The translations under genes and the position numbers were made by a program. From NCBI GenBank assembly GCA_947453625.1, contig CANGHK010000007.1, positions 51,361 through 115,360 of the forward strand: 64,000 nucleotides of DNA, written 5' to 3'. Of the stretch, positions 19,100-29,168 are shown piece by piece. Every line of letters begins with the position of its first letter. The stretch's first letter is position 1. This DNA is from Burkholderiales bacterium (lineage in GTDB: Bacteria; Pseudomonadota; Gammaproteobacteria; Burkholderiales; Burkholderiaceae_C). The notes below the pieces were generated by a model. It saw only the letters and a list, made by a program, of their open reading frames with translations. It was not told where the DNA came from and made no database searches.

Positions 19100-20893
19100 A
19101 TGCAAGAAGAACGTCAATTGCGCGCCCTGATCGACGAGGTGCGCGCCGGCAAGCTGCCGCGCCGCGGTTTCATCCAGCAACTGGTGGGGCTGGGCTTGAG
19201 TGCGCCCATGGCCGCGATGCTGCTGACGCACGCCGGCGTCGCCCAGGCCCAGCCGGCGACGGCCTACAAGCCGACCAAGCGCGGTGGAGGCGGCCCGCTC
19301 AAGATCCTGTACTGGCAGGGCGCGACCCTGCTGCAGCCGCATTTCGCCACCGGCACCAAGGACCAGGACGGCTCGCGCATCTTCTACGAGCCGCTGGCCT
19401 GCTGGGACAACGACGGCAACCTGATTCCCATCCTCGCCGCCGAGATCCCCACGCGCGAGAACGGCGGGCTGACGGCCGACGGCAAGTCGGTGATCTGGAA
19501 GCTCAAGAAGGGCGTCACCTGGCATGACGGCCAGCCCTTCACCGCCGACGACTGCGTCTTCACCTGGGACTATGCCCGCGACCCGGCCACCGCCGCCGTC
19601 ACCACCGGGGTCTACAAGGACGTCGTCGTCAGCAAGATCGATTCGCACACCGTCAAGGTGAGCTATCCCAAGCCGACGCCGTTCTGGGCCCAGCCCTTCG
19701 TTGCGGCCGAGGGCATGATCATTCCCAAGCATGTGTTCGGCCCGTTCATAGGCGCGAAGTCGCGCGAGGCCCCGGCCAACCTGAAGCCGGTGGGCACCGG
19801 CCCGTACAAGATCGTCGATTTCAAGCCCGGCGACATGATCCGCGGCGAGATCAACAACAGCTACCACATGCCGAATCGGCCGCACTTCGACTCGATCGAG
19901 GTCAAGGGCGGCGGGGATGCCACCTCGGCCGCGCGCGCGGTGCTGCAGACCGGCGAATTCGATTTCGCCTGGAACCTGGCGGTCGAGGACGAGGTGCTCA
20001 AGCGCATGGAGGCCGGCGGCAAGGGCCGGACCGTGATCGTGCCCAGCGGCGACATCGAGTTCATCCAGGTCAACATCACCGACCCCTGGAACGAAGTCGA
20101 CGGCGAGCGCGGCAGCGTCAAGTCCAAGCACTTCGCCTTCAGCGACCCGGCCGTGCGCGAGGCGATGTCGTATCTGGTCGACCGCAAGAGCATCCAGGAC
20201 AACATCTACGGCCGCACCGGTTTCGCCACCAGCAACTTCGTCAACGCGCCGTCGCGCTTCAAGTCGCCCAACACGAAGTACGAGTTCAACGTCGACAAGG
20301 CCAGCCAGATCCTGGACGGCGCGGGCTGGAAGAAGGGCGGCGACGGCGTGCGCGAGAAGGGCGGCAAGAAGCTCAAGCTGGTGTTCCAGACCTCGGTGAA
20401 CGCTCTGCGCCAGAAGGAGCAGGCCGTGATCAAGCAGGCCAGTCAGAAGGCCGGCATCGACCTGGAACTCAAGCAGGTGACGGCCTCGGTGTTCTTCTCG
20501 TCGGATGTCGGCAACCCCGATACCTACGGCAAGTTCTGGTCCGATCTGCAGATGTTCACCACCACCATGACCCAGCCCGACCCCGAGCGTTTCATGGACC
20601 AGTACCTGGCGCGCGAGATCTCGCAAAAGGCCAACAAGTGGTCGGGCCGCAACATGTGCCGCTGGACCAACGACGAGTACGAAAAGATCTACAGCGCGGC
20701 CGAGTCCGAACTCGACCCGGTCAAGCGCGCCGCGCTGTTCATCCGGATGAACGACCTGCCGGTCAAGGACAACGTGATCATCCCGATCGCCAGCCGGCCG
20801 CGGGTCTACGGCGCCGTCAACAAGCTGCAGCTGACGCTGTCGGGCTGGGACCTGGGGCATTCGACGATCCACAACTGGTACCGCGAGGCATGA
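19100..20893 (+). CDS. Peptide/nickel-type (DppA) ABC transporter substrate-binding protein
   Basis: Tat-like RRGFIQQLVGLG; WHDGQPFTADDCVFTWDYARDP. Confidence 0.9.
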   Translation: MQEERQLRALIDEVRAGKLPRRGFIQQLVGLGLSAPMAAMLLTHAGVAQAQPATAYKPTKRGGGGPLKILYWQGATLLQPHFATGTKDQDGSRIFYEPLACWDNDGNLIPILAAEIPTRENGGLTADGKSVIWKLKKGVTWHDGQPFTADDCVFTWDYARDPATAAVTTGVYKDVVVSKIDSHTVKVSYPKPTPFWAQPFVAAEGMIIPKHVFGPFIGAKSREAPANLKPVGTGPYKIVDFKPGDMIRGEINNSYHMPNRPHFDSIEVKGGGDATSAARAVLQTGEFDFAWNLAVEDEVLKRMEAGGKGRTVIVPSGDIEFIQVNITDPWNEVDGERGSVKSKHFAFSDPAVREAMSYLVDRKSIQDNIYGRTGFATSNFVNAPSRFKSPNTKYEFNVDKASQILDGAGWKKGGDGVREKGGKKLKLVFQTSVNALRQKEQAVIKQASQKAGIDLELKQVTASVFFSSDVGNPDTYGKFWSDLQMFTTTMTQPDPERFMDQYLAREISQKANKWSGRNMCRWTNDEYEKIYSAAESELDPVKRAALFIRMNDLPVKDNVIIPIASRPRVYGAVNKLQLTLSGWDLGHSTIHNWYREA

Positions 20894-20974
20894 GACCCCC
20901 CCTGATTCGGCCTGCGGCCGCCTGCCCGTCGGGGTGGCACCGCGCGCTGAGCCCGCGCCCGGCCTGAGCAAGGC

Positions 20975-21934
20975 GTGGGTTCCTACCTCCTGCGGCGCCT
21001 GCTGCTGGCCGTGCCCAGCCTGCTGGGCATCAGCGTGGTGCTGTTCGCGGTGCTGGCGCTGGCGCCTGGCGACCCGTTCTCCGAGCTGGCGCTCAACCCC
21101 AACGTGCCGGCCGAGGTCAAGGCTGCGCTGCGCGCCAAGTTCGGCCTCGACGACCCGGTCTGGCAGCGCTATTTCCACTGGCTGTGGGCGATGCTGCACG
21201 GCGACTGGGGCTTCTCCTTCATCAGCCGGGTCGACGTCGACACACTGATCCTGCAGCGCGTTCCCACCACGCTGGCGGTGATTGGCGCGTCGCAAGTGCT
21301 GGCGCTGGCGATCGCGCTGCCGGTGGGCATCTACTCGGCGGTCAAGCCTTATTCCTGGTTCGACCGCATCGCCAGCGCGCTGGCTTTCGTCGGTTTCTCG
21401 CTGCCCACCTTTTTCACCGGGCTGCTGCTGATCCTGTTGTTCTCGATCAAGCTGGGTTGGCTGCCGTTCGTCTACCGCGCCGACTTGAGCTCCACCGGCT
21501 GGCTGTGGTGGTCTGAGCAGATCCGGCAATCGATCATGCCGGTGCTGGTGCTGGGGTTGTTCCAGGGCGCGAGCTGGACCCGCTATGTGCGCTCGTCGAT
21601 GCTCGACGTGGTGCGGCTGGACCATGTCAACACCGCGCGCAGCAAGGGCTTGTCGGAGCGGGTGGTGGTGGTCAAGCACATCGTTCGCAATGCGCTGATC
21701 CCGGTGGTGACGCTGGTGGCGCTGACGATGCCGCAGGTCTTCGGCGGCGCCATCGTCACCGAGCAGATCTTCCGCGTGCCCGGCATAGGCTCGCTGCTGA
21801 TCGACGCCATCCTGCGCAACGACACACCGGTGATCATGGCGGTGACCTTCGTGTTTTCCTGTCTCGTGATTCTCTTCAACCTGATTGCCGATCTGCTCTA
21901 TGGCTGGCTCGACCCCCGCATTGCCTTCCGCTAG
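20975..21934 (+). CDS. ABC transporter permease (DppB-like)
   Basis: MGSYLLRRLLLAVPSLLGISVVLFAVLALAPGDPFSEL; GTG start likely. Confidence 0.92.
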   Translation: MGSYLLRRLLLAVPSLLGISVVLFAVLALAPGDPFSELALNPNVPAEVKAALRAKFGLDDPVWQRYFHWLWAMLHGDWGFSFISRVDVDTLILQRVPTTLAVIGASQVLALAIALPVGIYSAVKPYSWFDRIASALAFVGFSLPTFFTGLLLILLFSIKLGWLPFVYRADLSSTGWLWWSEQIRQSIMPVLVLGLFQGASWTRYVRSSMLDVVRLDHVNTARSKGLSERVVVVKHIVRNALIPVVTLVALTMPQVFGGAIVTEQIFRVPGIGSLLIDAILRNDTPVIMAVTFVFSCLVILFNLIADLLYGWLDPRIAFR

Positions 21935-22844
21935 TCTCGGCGCACCCGAGGCTCGCCGGCCAGCCCGCCACACCTCGCCCTCGGCCGAGGCCTGGCGCCG
22001 TTTCAAGCGCCACAAGATGGCTGTGGCCAGTCTGGTCGTGCTGCTGCTGATGGTGGTGGCGGTGGTCCTCGGCCCGCTGGTCTGGACGCTGGCGATCAAC
22101 GACATCGACTTCAAGGCCACGCTGCAGGGGCCGACGCTGGCCCACCCTATGGGCACCGACGATCTCGGCCAGGACATCCTGGCCCGCATGCTCTACGGCG
22201 GGCGCATCTCGATGGCGGTCGGCCTGGCGGCGATGACGATGGCGATAGGCGTGGGCGTGACCATCGGTGCGCTGGCCGGCATCTCGCGCGGCGCGGTCGA
22301 TGGCGCGTTGATGTGGCTGACCGACCTGTTCCTGTCGCTGCCGCAGTTGCCGCTGCTGCTGCTGTTGATCTACCTGTTCCGCGACACGCTGAAGTCGAAG
22401 TTCGGGCCCGAGGTGGGCGTGTTCATCATGATTGTGCTGGTGATAGGTGGCTTCCGCTGGATGCCGGTGGCGCGCCTGGTGCGGGCCCAGTTCTTCAGCC
22501 TGCGCGAGAAGGAGTTTGTCGAGGCGGCGCGGGCGCTGGGCGCGACCACCACGCGCCAGGTCTGGCGCCATATCCTGCCCAACGCGCTGGGCCCAGTGAT
22601 CGTGGCCGGCACCATCGATGTGGCGGCGGCCATCATTGCCGAATCGACGCTGTCCTTCCTCGGTCTGGGCTTTCCGCCCGACATCCCGACCTGGGGCCGC
22701 ATCCTGTTCGACAGCAAGGACTACCTCGACATCGCGCCGCACTGGGCGATGTTCCCTGGCCTGGCGATCTTCCTGGCCGTGCTGACGATCAACTTCATCG
22801 GCGACGGTCTGCGTGATGCGCTCGACCCCCGCAAAGTGTTCTAG
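21900..22844 (+). CDS. ABC transporter permease (DppC-like)
   Basis: HPMGTDDLGQDILARMLYGGRIS, EAARALGATTTRQVWRHILPN. Confidence 0.92.
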   Translation: MAGSTPALPSASLGAPEARRPARHTSPSAEAWRRFKRHKMAVASLVVLLLMVVAVVLGPLVWTLAINDIDFKATLQGPTLAHPMGTDDLGQDILARMLYGGRISMAVGLAAMTMAIGVGVTIGALAGISRGAVDGALMWLTDLFLSLPQLPLLLLLIYLFRDTLKSKFGPEVGVFIMIVLVIGGFRWMPVARLVRAQFFSLREKEFVEAARALGATTTRQVWRHILPNALGPVIVAGTIDVAAAIIAESTLSFLGLGFPPDIPTWGRILFDSKDYLDIAPHWAMFPGLAIFLAVLTINFIGDGLRDALDPRKVF

Positions 22845-22850
22845 GCACGC

Positions 22851-23828
22851 ATGGCATTGCTCGATATCCAGGGCCTGAAAACCCATTTCAAGACCGACGA
22901 TGGCTGGCTGCACGCGGTCGACGGGGTCGACCTCTCGGTCGATGGCGGCGAGACGCTGTGCGTGGTGGGCGAGTCGGGCTGTGGCAAATCGGTCACCGCG
23001 ATGTCGGTGATGCGGCTGATCGCGATGCCGCCCGGGCGCTTTGCCGGCGGCCAGATCCTGTGGCAGGGCCGCGACCTGATCAAGTTGCCCGATGACGAGA
23101 TGCGCAAGATCCGGATGAAGGAGATCGCGATCGTGTTCCAGGAGCCGATGACCTCGCTGAACCCGGTCTACACCATAGGCGAGCAGATCGGCGAGGCGCT
23201 GCGCCTGCACGAGGGCTTGAGCAAGAAGGATTCCATAGACCGCGCGGTCGAGATGCTGCAACGCGTCAAGATCCCGACGCCGGGCCGCCGGGTGCACGAC
23301 TATCCGCACCAGTTCTCGGGCGGCATGCGCCAGCGCGCGATGATCGCGATGGCGCTGTCCTGCGGCCCGAAGCTGCTGATCGCCGACGAGCCGACCACCG
23401 CGCTGGACGTGACGATCCAGGCCCAGATCCTCGACCTGCTGGCCGAGTTGAAGGACGAATTCGGCATGGCCGTGCTGCTGATCACCCACGCGATGGGCGT
23501 GGTGGCCGAGGTGGCGCAGCGGGTGGCGGTGATGTATGCCGGCAAGGTGGTCGAGGAGGCGCCGGTCGAGGAATTGTTCGCCCATCCGCGCCACCCGTAT
23601 ACCCAGGGCCTGATCCGCTCGATTCCGCGCATCGACACCGACGCGGTACACAAGGTGAGGCTCGAGACGATTGCCGGCACCGTGCCCAAGCTGATCGCGC
23701 CGGGCGAGGGCTGCCGCTTCGCGCCGCGCTGCAAGCACGCCACGCCCGACTGCGGCGCGGTCACACCGGTGCTGCGCGAGGTCGCGCCTGGCCACCGCGT
23801 GGCCTGCTTCCTGGACATCGAAGCATGA
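22851..23828 (+). CDS. ABC transporter ATP-binding protein (DppD-like)
   Basis: [28 protein letters not shown], oligopeptide C-terminal Cys-rich region. Confidence 0.93.
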   Translation: MALLDIQGLKTHFKTDDGWLHAVDGVDLSVDGGETLCVVGESGCGKSVTAMSVMRLIAMPPGRFAGGQILWQGRDLIKLPDDEMRKIRMKEIAIVFQEPMTSLNPVYTIGEQIGEALRLHEGLSKKDSIDRAVEMLQRVKIPTPGRRVHDYPHQFSGGMRQRAMIAMALSCGPKLLIADEPTTALDVTIQAQILDLLAELKDEFGMAVLLITHAMGVVAEVAQRVAVMYAGKVVEEAPVEELFAHPRHPYTQGLIRSIPRIDTDAVHKVRLETIAGTVPKLIAPGEGCRFAPRCKHATPDCGAVTPVLREVAPGHRVACFLDIEA

Positions 23829-24817
23829 GCGCGCCCCTGCTCAAGGTCGAGAACCTGGTCAAGCATTTCCCCATCAAGGGCGGGCTGCTGGGCCGTACGG
23901 TCGACCGGGTGCACGCGGTCGACGGCGTCAGCTTCGAGCTAGAGGCCGGCGAGACGCTGGGCGTGGTGGGTGAGTCGGGCTGCGGCAAGAGCACCACCGG
24001 CCGCTGCATCCTGCGCCTGATCGAGCCGACTTCGGGCCGGGTCACGTTCGAGGGCAAGGACGTCACCGCGCTGGCACCTAACGCGCTGCGGGCGATGGCG
24101 CGCGACATGCAGATCATCTTCCAGGATCCGTACGCGTCGCTGAACCCGCGCATGACGGTGGCCGCGATCATCGGCGAGGCACTGACCATCCACAAGCTGA
24201 CCCAGACGACGCGCGAGTACACCGACCGCATCGTCGACCTGCTCGAGCAGGTGGGCCTGAGCGCCGACCACCTGCAGCGCTACCCGCATGAGTTCTCGGG
24301 CGGCCAGCGCCAGCGCATAGGCATCGCCCGCGCGCTGGCGGTGGCGCCGAAGCTGATCGTCTGCGACGAGGCGGTCTCGGCGCTGGACGTGTCGATCCAG
24401 GCCCAGGTGATCAACCTGCTCGAGGACCTGCAGGCCAAGCACCACCTGACCTATGTCTTCATCGCCCACGACCTGTCGGTGGTCGAGCACATCAGCGACC
24501 GCGTGGCGGTGATGTACCTGGGCCGGATCGTCGAGATCGCGTCGGCGAAAGACCTCTACACCCGGCCCCAGCATCCCTACACCGAGGCGTTGCTGTCGGC
24601 GGTGCCCATCCCCGACCCGCGGGCCAAGCGCGAACGTCAGCAAAAACGCATCCTGCTGCAGGGCGATGTGCCCAGCCCGATCCACCCGCCGTCGGGCTGC
24701 CATTTCCACACCCGTTGCCCTATCGCCAAGCCGCAGTGCAAGGCCGAGTCGCCGGTGCTCAAGACCGTGGGCGAGCCCGGCGACCGCCACCAGGTGGCCT
24801 GCCACTTCAGGGGCTGA
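23825..24817 (+). CDS. ABC transporter ATP-binding protein (DppF-like)
   Basis: [34 protein letters not shown] overlap with upstream gene. Confidence 0.93.
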   Translation: MSAPLLKVENLVKHFPIKGGLLGRTVDRVHAVDGVSFELEAGETLGVVGESGCGKSTTGRCILRLIEPTSGRVTFEGKDVTALAPNALRAMARDMQIIFQDPYASLNPRMTVAAIIGEALTIHKLTQTTREYTDRIVDLLEQVGLSADHLQRYPHEFSGGQRQRIGIARALAVAPKLIVCDEAVSALDVSIQAQVINLLEDLQAKHHLTYVFIAHDLSVVEHISDRVAVMYLGRIVEIASAKDLYTRPQHPYTEALLSAVPIPDPRAKRERQQKRILLQGDVPSPIHPPSGCHFHTRCPIAKPQCKAESPVLKTVGEPGDRHQVACHFRG

Positions 24818-25016
24818 GTGGGACGCAAGGGCCTGCCTGCGCAGGGCCTTGCGCCTACGAAGGCCCGAGCCCTCCGCGGCGAGGGCTGAGTGGGACGGCA
24901 GGGCCTGCCTGCGCAGGGCCTTGCGCCTACGAAGGCCCGAGCCCTCCGCGGCGAGGGCTGAGTGGGACGGCAGGCCCCGCCTGCGCAGGGCCTGTCGCCC
25001 ACGAAGGCCGGTCCCA
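24813..25016 (+). repeat. 72-bp tandem repeat, about 2.8 copies, starting at the dppF-like stop codon (two-hairpin element, member 2)
   Basis: GGGCTGAG at 24811, 24883 and 24955 (exact 72-bp spacing); palindrome CCTGCGCAGG, GGCCTT..AAGGCC and AGCCCTC-cgcggc-GAGGGCT in the units. Confidence 0.85.
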
Positions 25017-25095
25017 GGGTTGATCCCGAGCCCGGGCGATCCGGACGACGGCGTTGCGCGCTTTACAGTGCTGCGCATCCCATCAAGGAGTTTCC

Positions 25096-26064
25096 ATGCA
25101 CCGCCGCACCCTGATCCTGCTGACCGCGGCCCTGACCGCCCTGGCGGCGCCTGCCGCATTCGCCCAATCCGACAAGCCCGCGCTGCGCATCCTGGTCGGC
25201 TTTCCGGCCGGCGGTTCGGCCGATGTCATCGCCCGCCTGCTGTCCGAGCGCCTGCCGGCCCAACTGGGCGGCCAGACGGTGATGGTCGACAACAAGCCCG
25301 GCGCGGCCGGCCGCATCGCGATCGAGGCGCTGAAGAACGCGCCGGCCGACGGCAACACCGTGGTCATCATGCCCAGCGGCCCGGTGGTGCTGTTCCCGCA
25401 TGTGTTCAAGAAACTGGGTTACGACCCGGTCAAGGACCTGGCGCCGATCAGCCAGCTGGCCGGCTTCCAGTTCGGCGTCGTCTCGGGCCCGAAGAGCAAT
25501 GTCAAGACCATGGCCGAGATGCTGGCCAAAGCCAAGGCCGACCCGTCCACCGCCACCTACGGCTCGTCGGGCAACGGCACGGTGCCGCACTTCCTCGGCC
25601 TGATGATCGGTGATGCGGCCGGCATCGATTTCCAGCATGTGCCCTACCAGGGCGGCGCCCCGGCGATGAACGCGCTGATGGGCGGCCATATCGGCTACAA
25701 CATCGACGTCATCACCGAGGCACTGGAGCAGCACAAGACCGGCAAGGTGCGCATCATCGCGGTGGCCGGTGCCCAGCGCGCGCCGCAGCTGCCCGACGTG
25801 CCCACGCTGCGCGAGCAGGGCGTGGCGATGGACGCCAGCGCCTGGTTCGCGATGTATGGCCCGGGCACGCTGCCGGCGGCCACCGCGCAGCGCCTGAGCG
25901 CGGCGGTGCAGGCGGCGATGAAGGACCCGGTGATGCAGGCCAGGCTCAGCGGCCTGGGGCTCGACACCATCGCTTCCACGCCGGATCAACTGGCCGCGGT
26001 ACAGCGCGTCGACTTCGCCAAATGGGCCAAGCCGGTCAAGGCCTCGGGCTTCCAGGCCGATTGA
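25096..26064 (+). CDS. Tripartite tricarboxylate transporter substrate-binding (TctC/Bug) family protein
   Basis: LRILVGFPAGGSADVIARLLSERLPAQLGGQTVMVDNKPGAAGRIA. Confidence 0.93.
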   Translation: MHRRTLILLTAALTALAAPAAFAQSDKPALRILVGFPAGGSADVIARLLSERLPAQLGGQTVMVDNKPGAAGRIAIEALKNAPADGNTVVIMPSGPVVLFPHVFKKLGYDPVKDLAPISQLAGFQFGVVSGPKSNVKTMAEMLAKAKADPSTATYGSSGNGTVPHFLGLMIGDAAGIDFQHVPYQGGAPAMNALMGGHIGYNIDVITEALEQHKTGKVRIIAVAGAQRAPQLPDVPTLREQGVAMDASAWFAMYGPGTLPAATAQRLSAAVQAAMKDPVMQARLSGLGLDTIASTPDQLAAVQRVDFAKWAKPVKASGFQAD

Positions 26065-26079
26065 CGCCGGGCCAGCGCG

Positions 26080-27408
26080 ATGACCCGTCCCAACATCGTC
26101 TTCATCGTCGCCGACGACCTCGGCTTTGCCGACCTGGGCTGCTACGGCGGCCGCGCGGCCGAGTTCGGCGCCGTCTCGCCGGTGCTCGACGGCCTGGCCG
26201 CGGCCGGCATCAAGTTCACCCAGGGCTATGCCAACTCGCCGGTCTGCTCGCCGACCCGCTTCGCGTTGATGACCGGGCGCTGGCAATACCGGCTGCGCGG
26301 CGCGGCCGAGGAGCCGATCAACAGCCAGAGCCGGGGCAGCAGCACGCTGGGGCTGCCGCCCGAGCATCCCACGCTGCCTTCGCTGCTGCGCGACGCGGGC
26401 TACCGCACCGCGCTGATCGGCAAGTGGCACCTGGGCTACCCGCCGCATTTCAGCCCGCTCAAGTCGGGCTACGAGACCTTCTTCGGCCCGATGTCGGGCG
26501 GGGTCGACTACTTCACCCACTGCGATTTCCGCGGCACCCACGACCTGTGGCGCGACGAGGCCGAGCACCGCCAGCCCGGCTACCTGACCGACCTGATCAC
26601 CGACCGTGCGGTGGACTGGCTGGGCGAGGTGGCGGGTACGGCGGGTGCCGGCGCCGCGCCGTTCTTCCTCAGCCTGCACTACACCGCGCCGCACTGGCCC
26701 TGGGAGACGCGCGACGACGCTGCGCTGGCCGAGGAGGTCAAGGACAACCTGTTCCACCTGCACGGCGGCAGCATCCACCGCTACCAGCGCATGGTCCAGC
26801 AGATGGACGAGGGCATAGGCCGGGTGATGGCCGCGCTGCGCGACGCCGGCGTGGAGCGTGACACGCTGGTGGTGTTCACCAGCGACAACGGGGGCGAGCG
26901 CTTTTCCGACAACTGGCCGCTGGTGGGCGGCAAGATGGATTTGACCGAGGGCGGCATCCGCGTGCCCTGGATCGCCCACTGGCCGGCGCAGATCGCGCCC
27001 GGCGGTGTCAGCGCCCAGCATTGCCTGACGATGGACTGGAGCGCGACGCTGCTGGCCGCGGCCGGCGTGGCGGCCGACCCGGCCTACCCGCTGGACGGCG
27101 TCTCGCTGCTGCCGGTGCTGCGCGATCCGGTGCACCGTTTCGAGCGCATGCTGGCCTGGCGCATGAAGCACCGCGGCCAGCGCGCGCTGCGCCAGGGCGA
27201 CTGGAAATACCTGCGGGTCGACGGCCATGAGTACCTGTTCAACATCCCGGCCGACGAGCGCGAGCGCGCCAACCACGCCCGGCGCGAACCCGAACGCCTG
27301 GCCGCGCTGCGCCAGGCCTGGTGCGACTGGGAGGCAACGCTGCCGGCGATCCCCGAGGACGCCACGGTCAGCCTGGGTTACGGCGTGGCGGACATGCCGC
27401 AGCGCTGA
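26080..27408 (+). CDS. Sulfatase
   Basis: RPNIVFIVADDLGFADLGCYGG; formylglycine motif CSPTR (SPVCSPTRFALMTGR); GKWHLGY. Confidence 0.93.
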   Translation: MTRPNIVFIVADDLGFADLGCYGGRAAEFGAVSPVLDGLAAAGIKFTQGYANSPVCSPTRFALMTGRWQYRLRGAAEEPINSQSRGSSTLGLPPEHPTLPSLLRDAGYRTALIGKWHLGYPPHFSPLKSGYETFFGPMSGGVDYFTHCDFRGTHDLWRDEAEHRQPGYLTDLITDRAVDWLGEVAGTAGAGAAPFFLSLHYTAPHWPWETRDDAALAEEVKDNLFHLHGGSIHRYQRMVQQMDEGIGRVMAALRDAGVERDTLVVFTSDNGGERFSDNWPLVGGKMDLTEGGIRVPWIAHWPAQIAPGGVSAQHCLTMDWSATLLAAAGVAADPAYPLDGVSLLPVLRDPVHRFERMLAWRMKHRGQRALRQGDWKYLRVDGHEYLFNIPADERERANHARREPERLAALRQAWCDWEATLPAIPEDATVSLGYGVADMPQR

Positions 27409-27575
27409 AGTTCCGGGGGCAGCGCGGCGGTTTGCTTTCGAAAAAATCTTGATGGGCCGGAGACGCCAACATTTCCTTGGCGCTCTGAAATATTCAAGCC
27501 CGCGCTTTTCCCGTCGGTCTGAAATGCTACGCTGTGGCCGATTCGCGGCCGACGCGCCCCAGGCCTGACCGCCTG

Positions 27576-28706
27576 CTAGACACAAAGTCCGAGCGCACGG
27601 CTTTGTGGGCTGCAGGCGCTGGGTTTTTGTGCGGCCGGGAGCTTGGTCTTGCAACTGGCCAGGCGCTCCTTCACTTTGTCGGAGTATTGCCACCCGGCCG
27701 CAACCGCTGGCAGGGGTGATCCAGGCTGCCAGGTCAGGGCACTCCATTTCTTGTGGCCCTGACTTTGCAGGCTGCTGAATTTTTCACAGAATGCATCAGC
27801 AAAATCCACGATGAACTTGTTCCGATTCGGATCGGAAAAGTTGGCCGTGATCAGATAGGAATCCACGGCCAGTGAAGCCAGCTCGGTGCCGGAAATATTG
27901 AGGCTTGGGTAGCTGGAACTCTTGATGTCTGCTTTCTGGTATTCCTGAAGGACTTTTCCGGCACTCGGCTGGGACGGATCGAACTTCAAGAGTTTGAGAT
28001 TGGCGGGCACATTCTTTTCAAGAATGCCCAGTGGTTGACCGCCAACCAGGACCATGACATCGATTTTTGGATAGTCTTTGTAGAACTGCGGGTCACTCAG
28101 TGCCATCAATGCCGAGCGGCGTCTCTTGGTGCCCTCATCATCGCCGGTGGCGGTGGAGTTTATAAACGGCTCGACAATATCGGGAGACTGCGCAAAAATC
28201 TTGCTGTAAATATTCAGTGCAGTCAAGTAAGTGCCGCTCTTCTCCATGTCCATCCATATCTTCTTGTCCTTCATTTGATGGATGAACTCCATCGGATCGT
28301 CCTTGCGCACAAGGAAATGAATCTCCTCCTTGTACAGTGGCATGAACACCCGCAGATTCACCAGTAGTTTTGCATACTCTTTCTGGGTATCGGCAGGAAC
28401 GGCTTTTGAATCACGCAGTCGCACGAAGGCCGCGTAGACATCGGATTGAACTATCGCCAGGCTCACCCCTTTCGTCTGGCTCATGTCTTCAACGTTAGCC
28501 CATGAACCCTTCGAATCCTTCACTTCCAGCGCGGGGTAAACGATGTCGCGCAGGTTGTTGCCGATGGCGTAATAGGTTCCGGTCTTGCCGCCGGTGACGA
28601 TGCTCTCGGCGCCGGCGCCGGCAGTTGGGGCGAGGGTGGCCGCGTAAACGCCGAAGAGCAGCGCCATCGAACAGCCGGGGTTTTTGGCGTATGATATTTT
28701 ATTCAT
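27576..28706 (-). CDS. TAXI-family TRAP-type solute-binding protein with Cys-containing C-terminal tail
   Basis: TGGKTGTYYAIGNNLRD...SLAIVQSDVYAAF typical of TAXI proteins; ends ACSPQSRALGLCV*. Confidence 0.85.
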   Translation of the reverse strand: MNKISYAKNPGCSMALLFGVYAATLAPTAGAGAESIVTGGKTGTYYAIGNNLRDIVYPALEVKDSKGSWANVEDMSQTKGVSLAIVQSDVYAAFVRLRDSKAVPADTQKEYAKLLVNLRVFMPLYKEEIHFLVRKDDPMEFIHQMKDKKIWMDMEKSGTYLTALNIYSKIFAQSPDIVEPFINSTATGDDEGTKRRRSALMALSDPQFYKDYPKIDVMVLVGGQPLGILEKNVPANLKLLKFDPSQPSAGKVLQEYQKADIKSSSYPSLNISGTELASLAVDSYLITANFSDPNRNKFIVDFADAFCEKFSSLQSQGHKKWSALTWQPGSPLPAVAAGWQYSDKVKERLASCKTKLPAAQKPSACSPQSRALGLCV

Positions 28707-28731
28707 TTGTAATCTCTGAAATTAAATGCCA

Positions 28732-29100
28732 TCAGCGACAGAGCCCAGCCTGCTTGTCGGCCGTCGAACAATCTCCGCTAGCCGACTTGGGAGTGGATTT
28801 TGATGGCGCCTCCTGCATGCCGGCTGATGATTCCTGGGGATGGTCAGCGTGTTTCTTGCCAGCCGAGATAAAGTACCACGAACCCGCCCCGCCGAGCGTC
28901 AAGAGCGCGATAAGCAATGCCATGATCGGCGCCTTCGAGCGGCCGGCGCCCGCGCCTTCGCTGTTGAGCAGGAGGGGTTTGAGGCATTCGCTGCAAACAA
29001 AGTCCATGCCAACGGAAACTTCGACAGTCCTGCGCGTGTCGGCAATGGTGCAGTTGCCAAAGTTGGAGCACTTGCCGGATCTTCCTGCGATCGATGCCAT
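28732..29100 (-). CDS. Small zinc-ribbon single-TM protein with Cys-containing C-terminal tail
   Basis: 122 aa; CSNFGNC..DFVCSECLKPL zinc-ribbon pattern, one TM segment (APIMALLIALLTLGGAGSWYF), ends DCSTADKQAGLCR*. Confidence 0.75.
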   Translation of the reverse strand: MASIAGRSGKCSNFGNCTIADTRRTVEVSVGMDFVCSECLKPLLLNSEGAGAGRSKAPIMALLIALLTLGGAGSWYFISAGKKHADHPQESSAGMQEAPSKSTPKSASGDCSTADKQAGLCR

Positions 29101-29168
29101 TCGGTATTTTCCTTCCTTTTTAAATGCTCACGAAATTCAATGAATCACTGACTTCCAGCCTCTGCCAT

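Noticed and set aside
18965-22189. 1074-aa minus-strand ORF opposite the Dpp operon
   Set aside because: Antisense shadow ORF from high-GC codon bias; Arg/Gln/His-rich translation and no recognisable domain, while the plus strand encodes clear ABC-transporter proteins.
24813-25016. Possible CRISPR array
   Set aside because: The 72-bp units are directly adjacent with no unique spacers and no cas genes in the window.
25063-27747. 894-aa minus-strand ORF
   Set aside because: Antisense to the TctC-like and sulfatase genes; compositionally biased shadow ORF.
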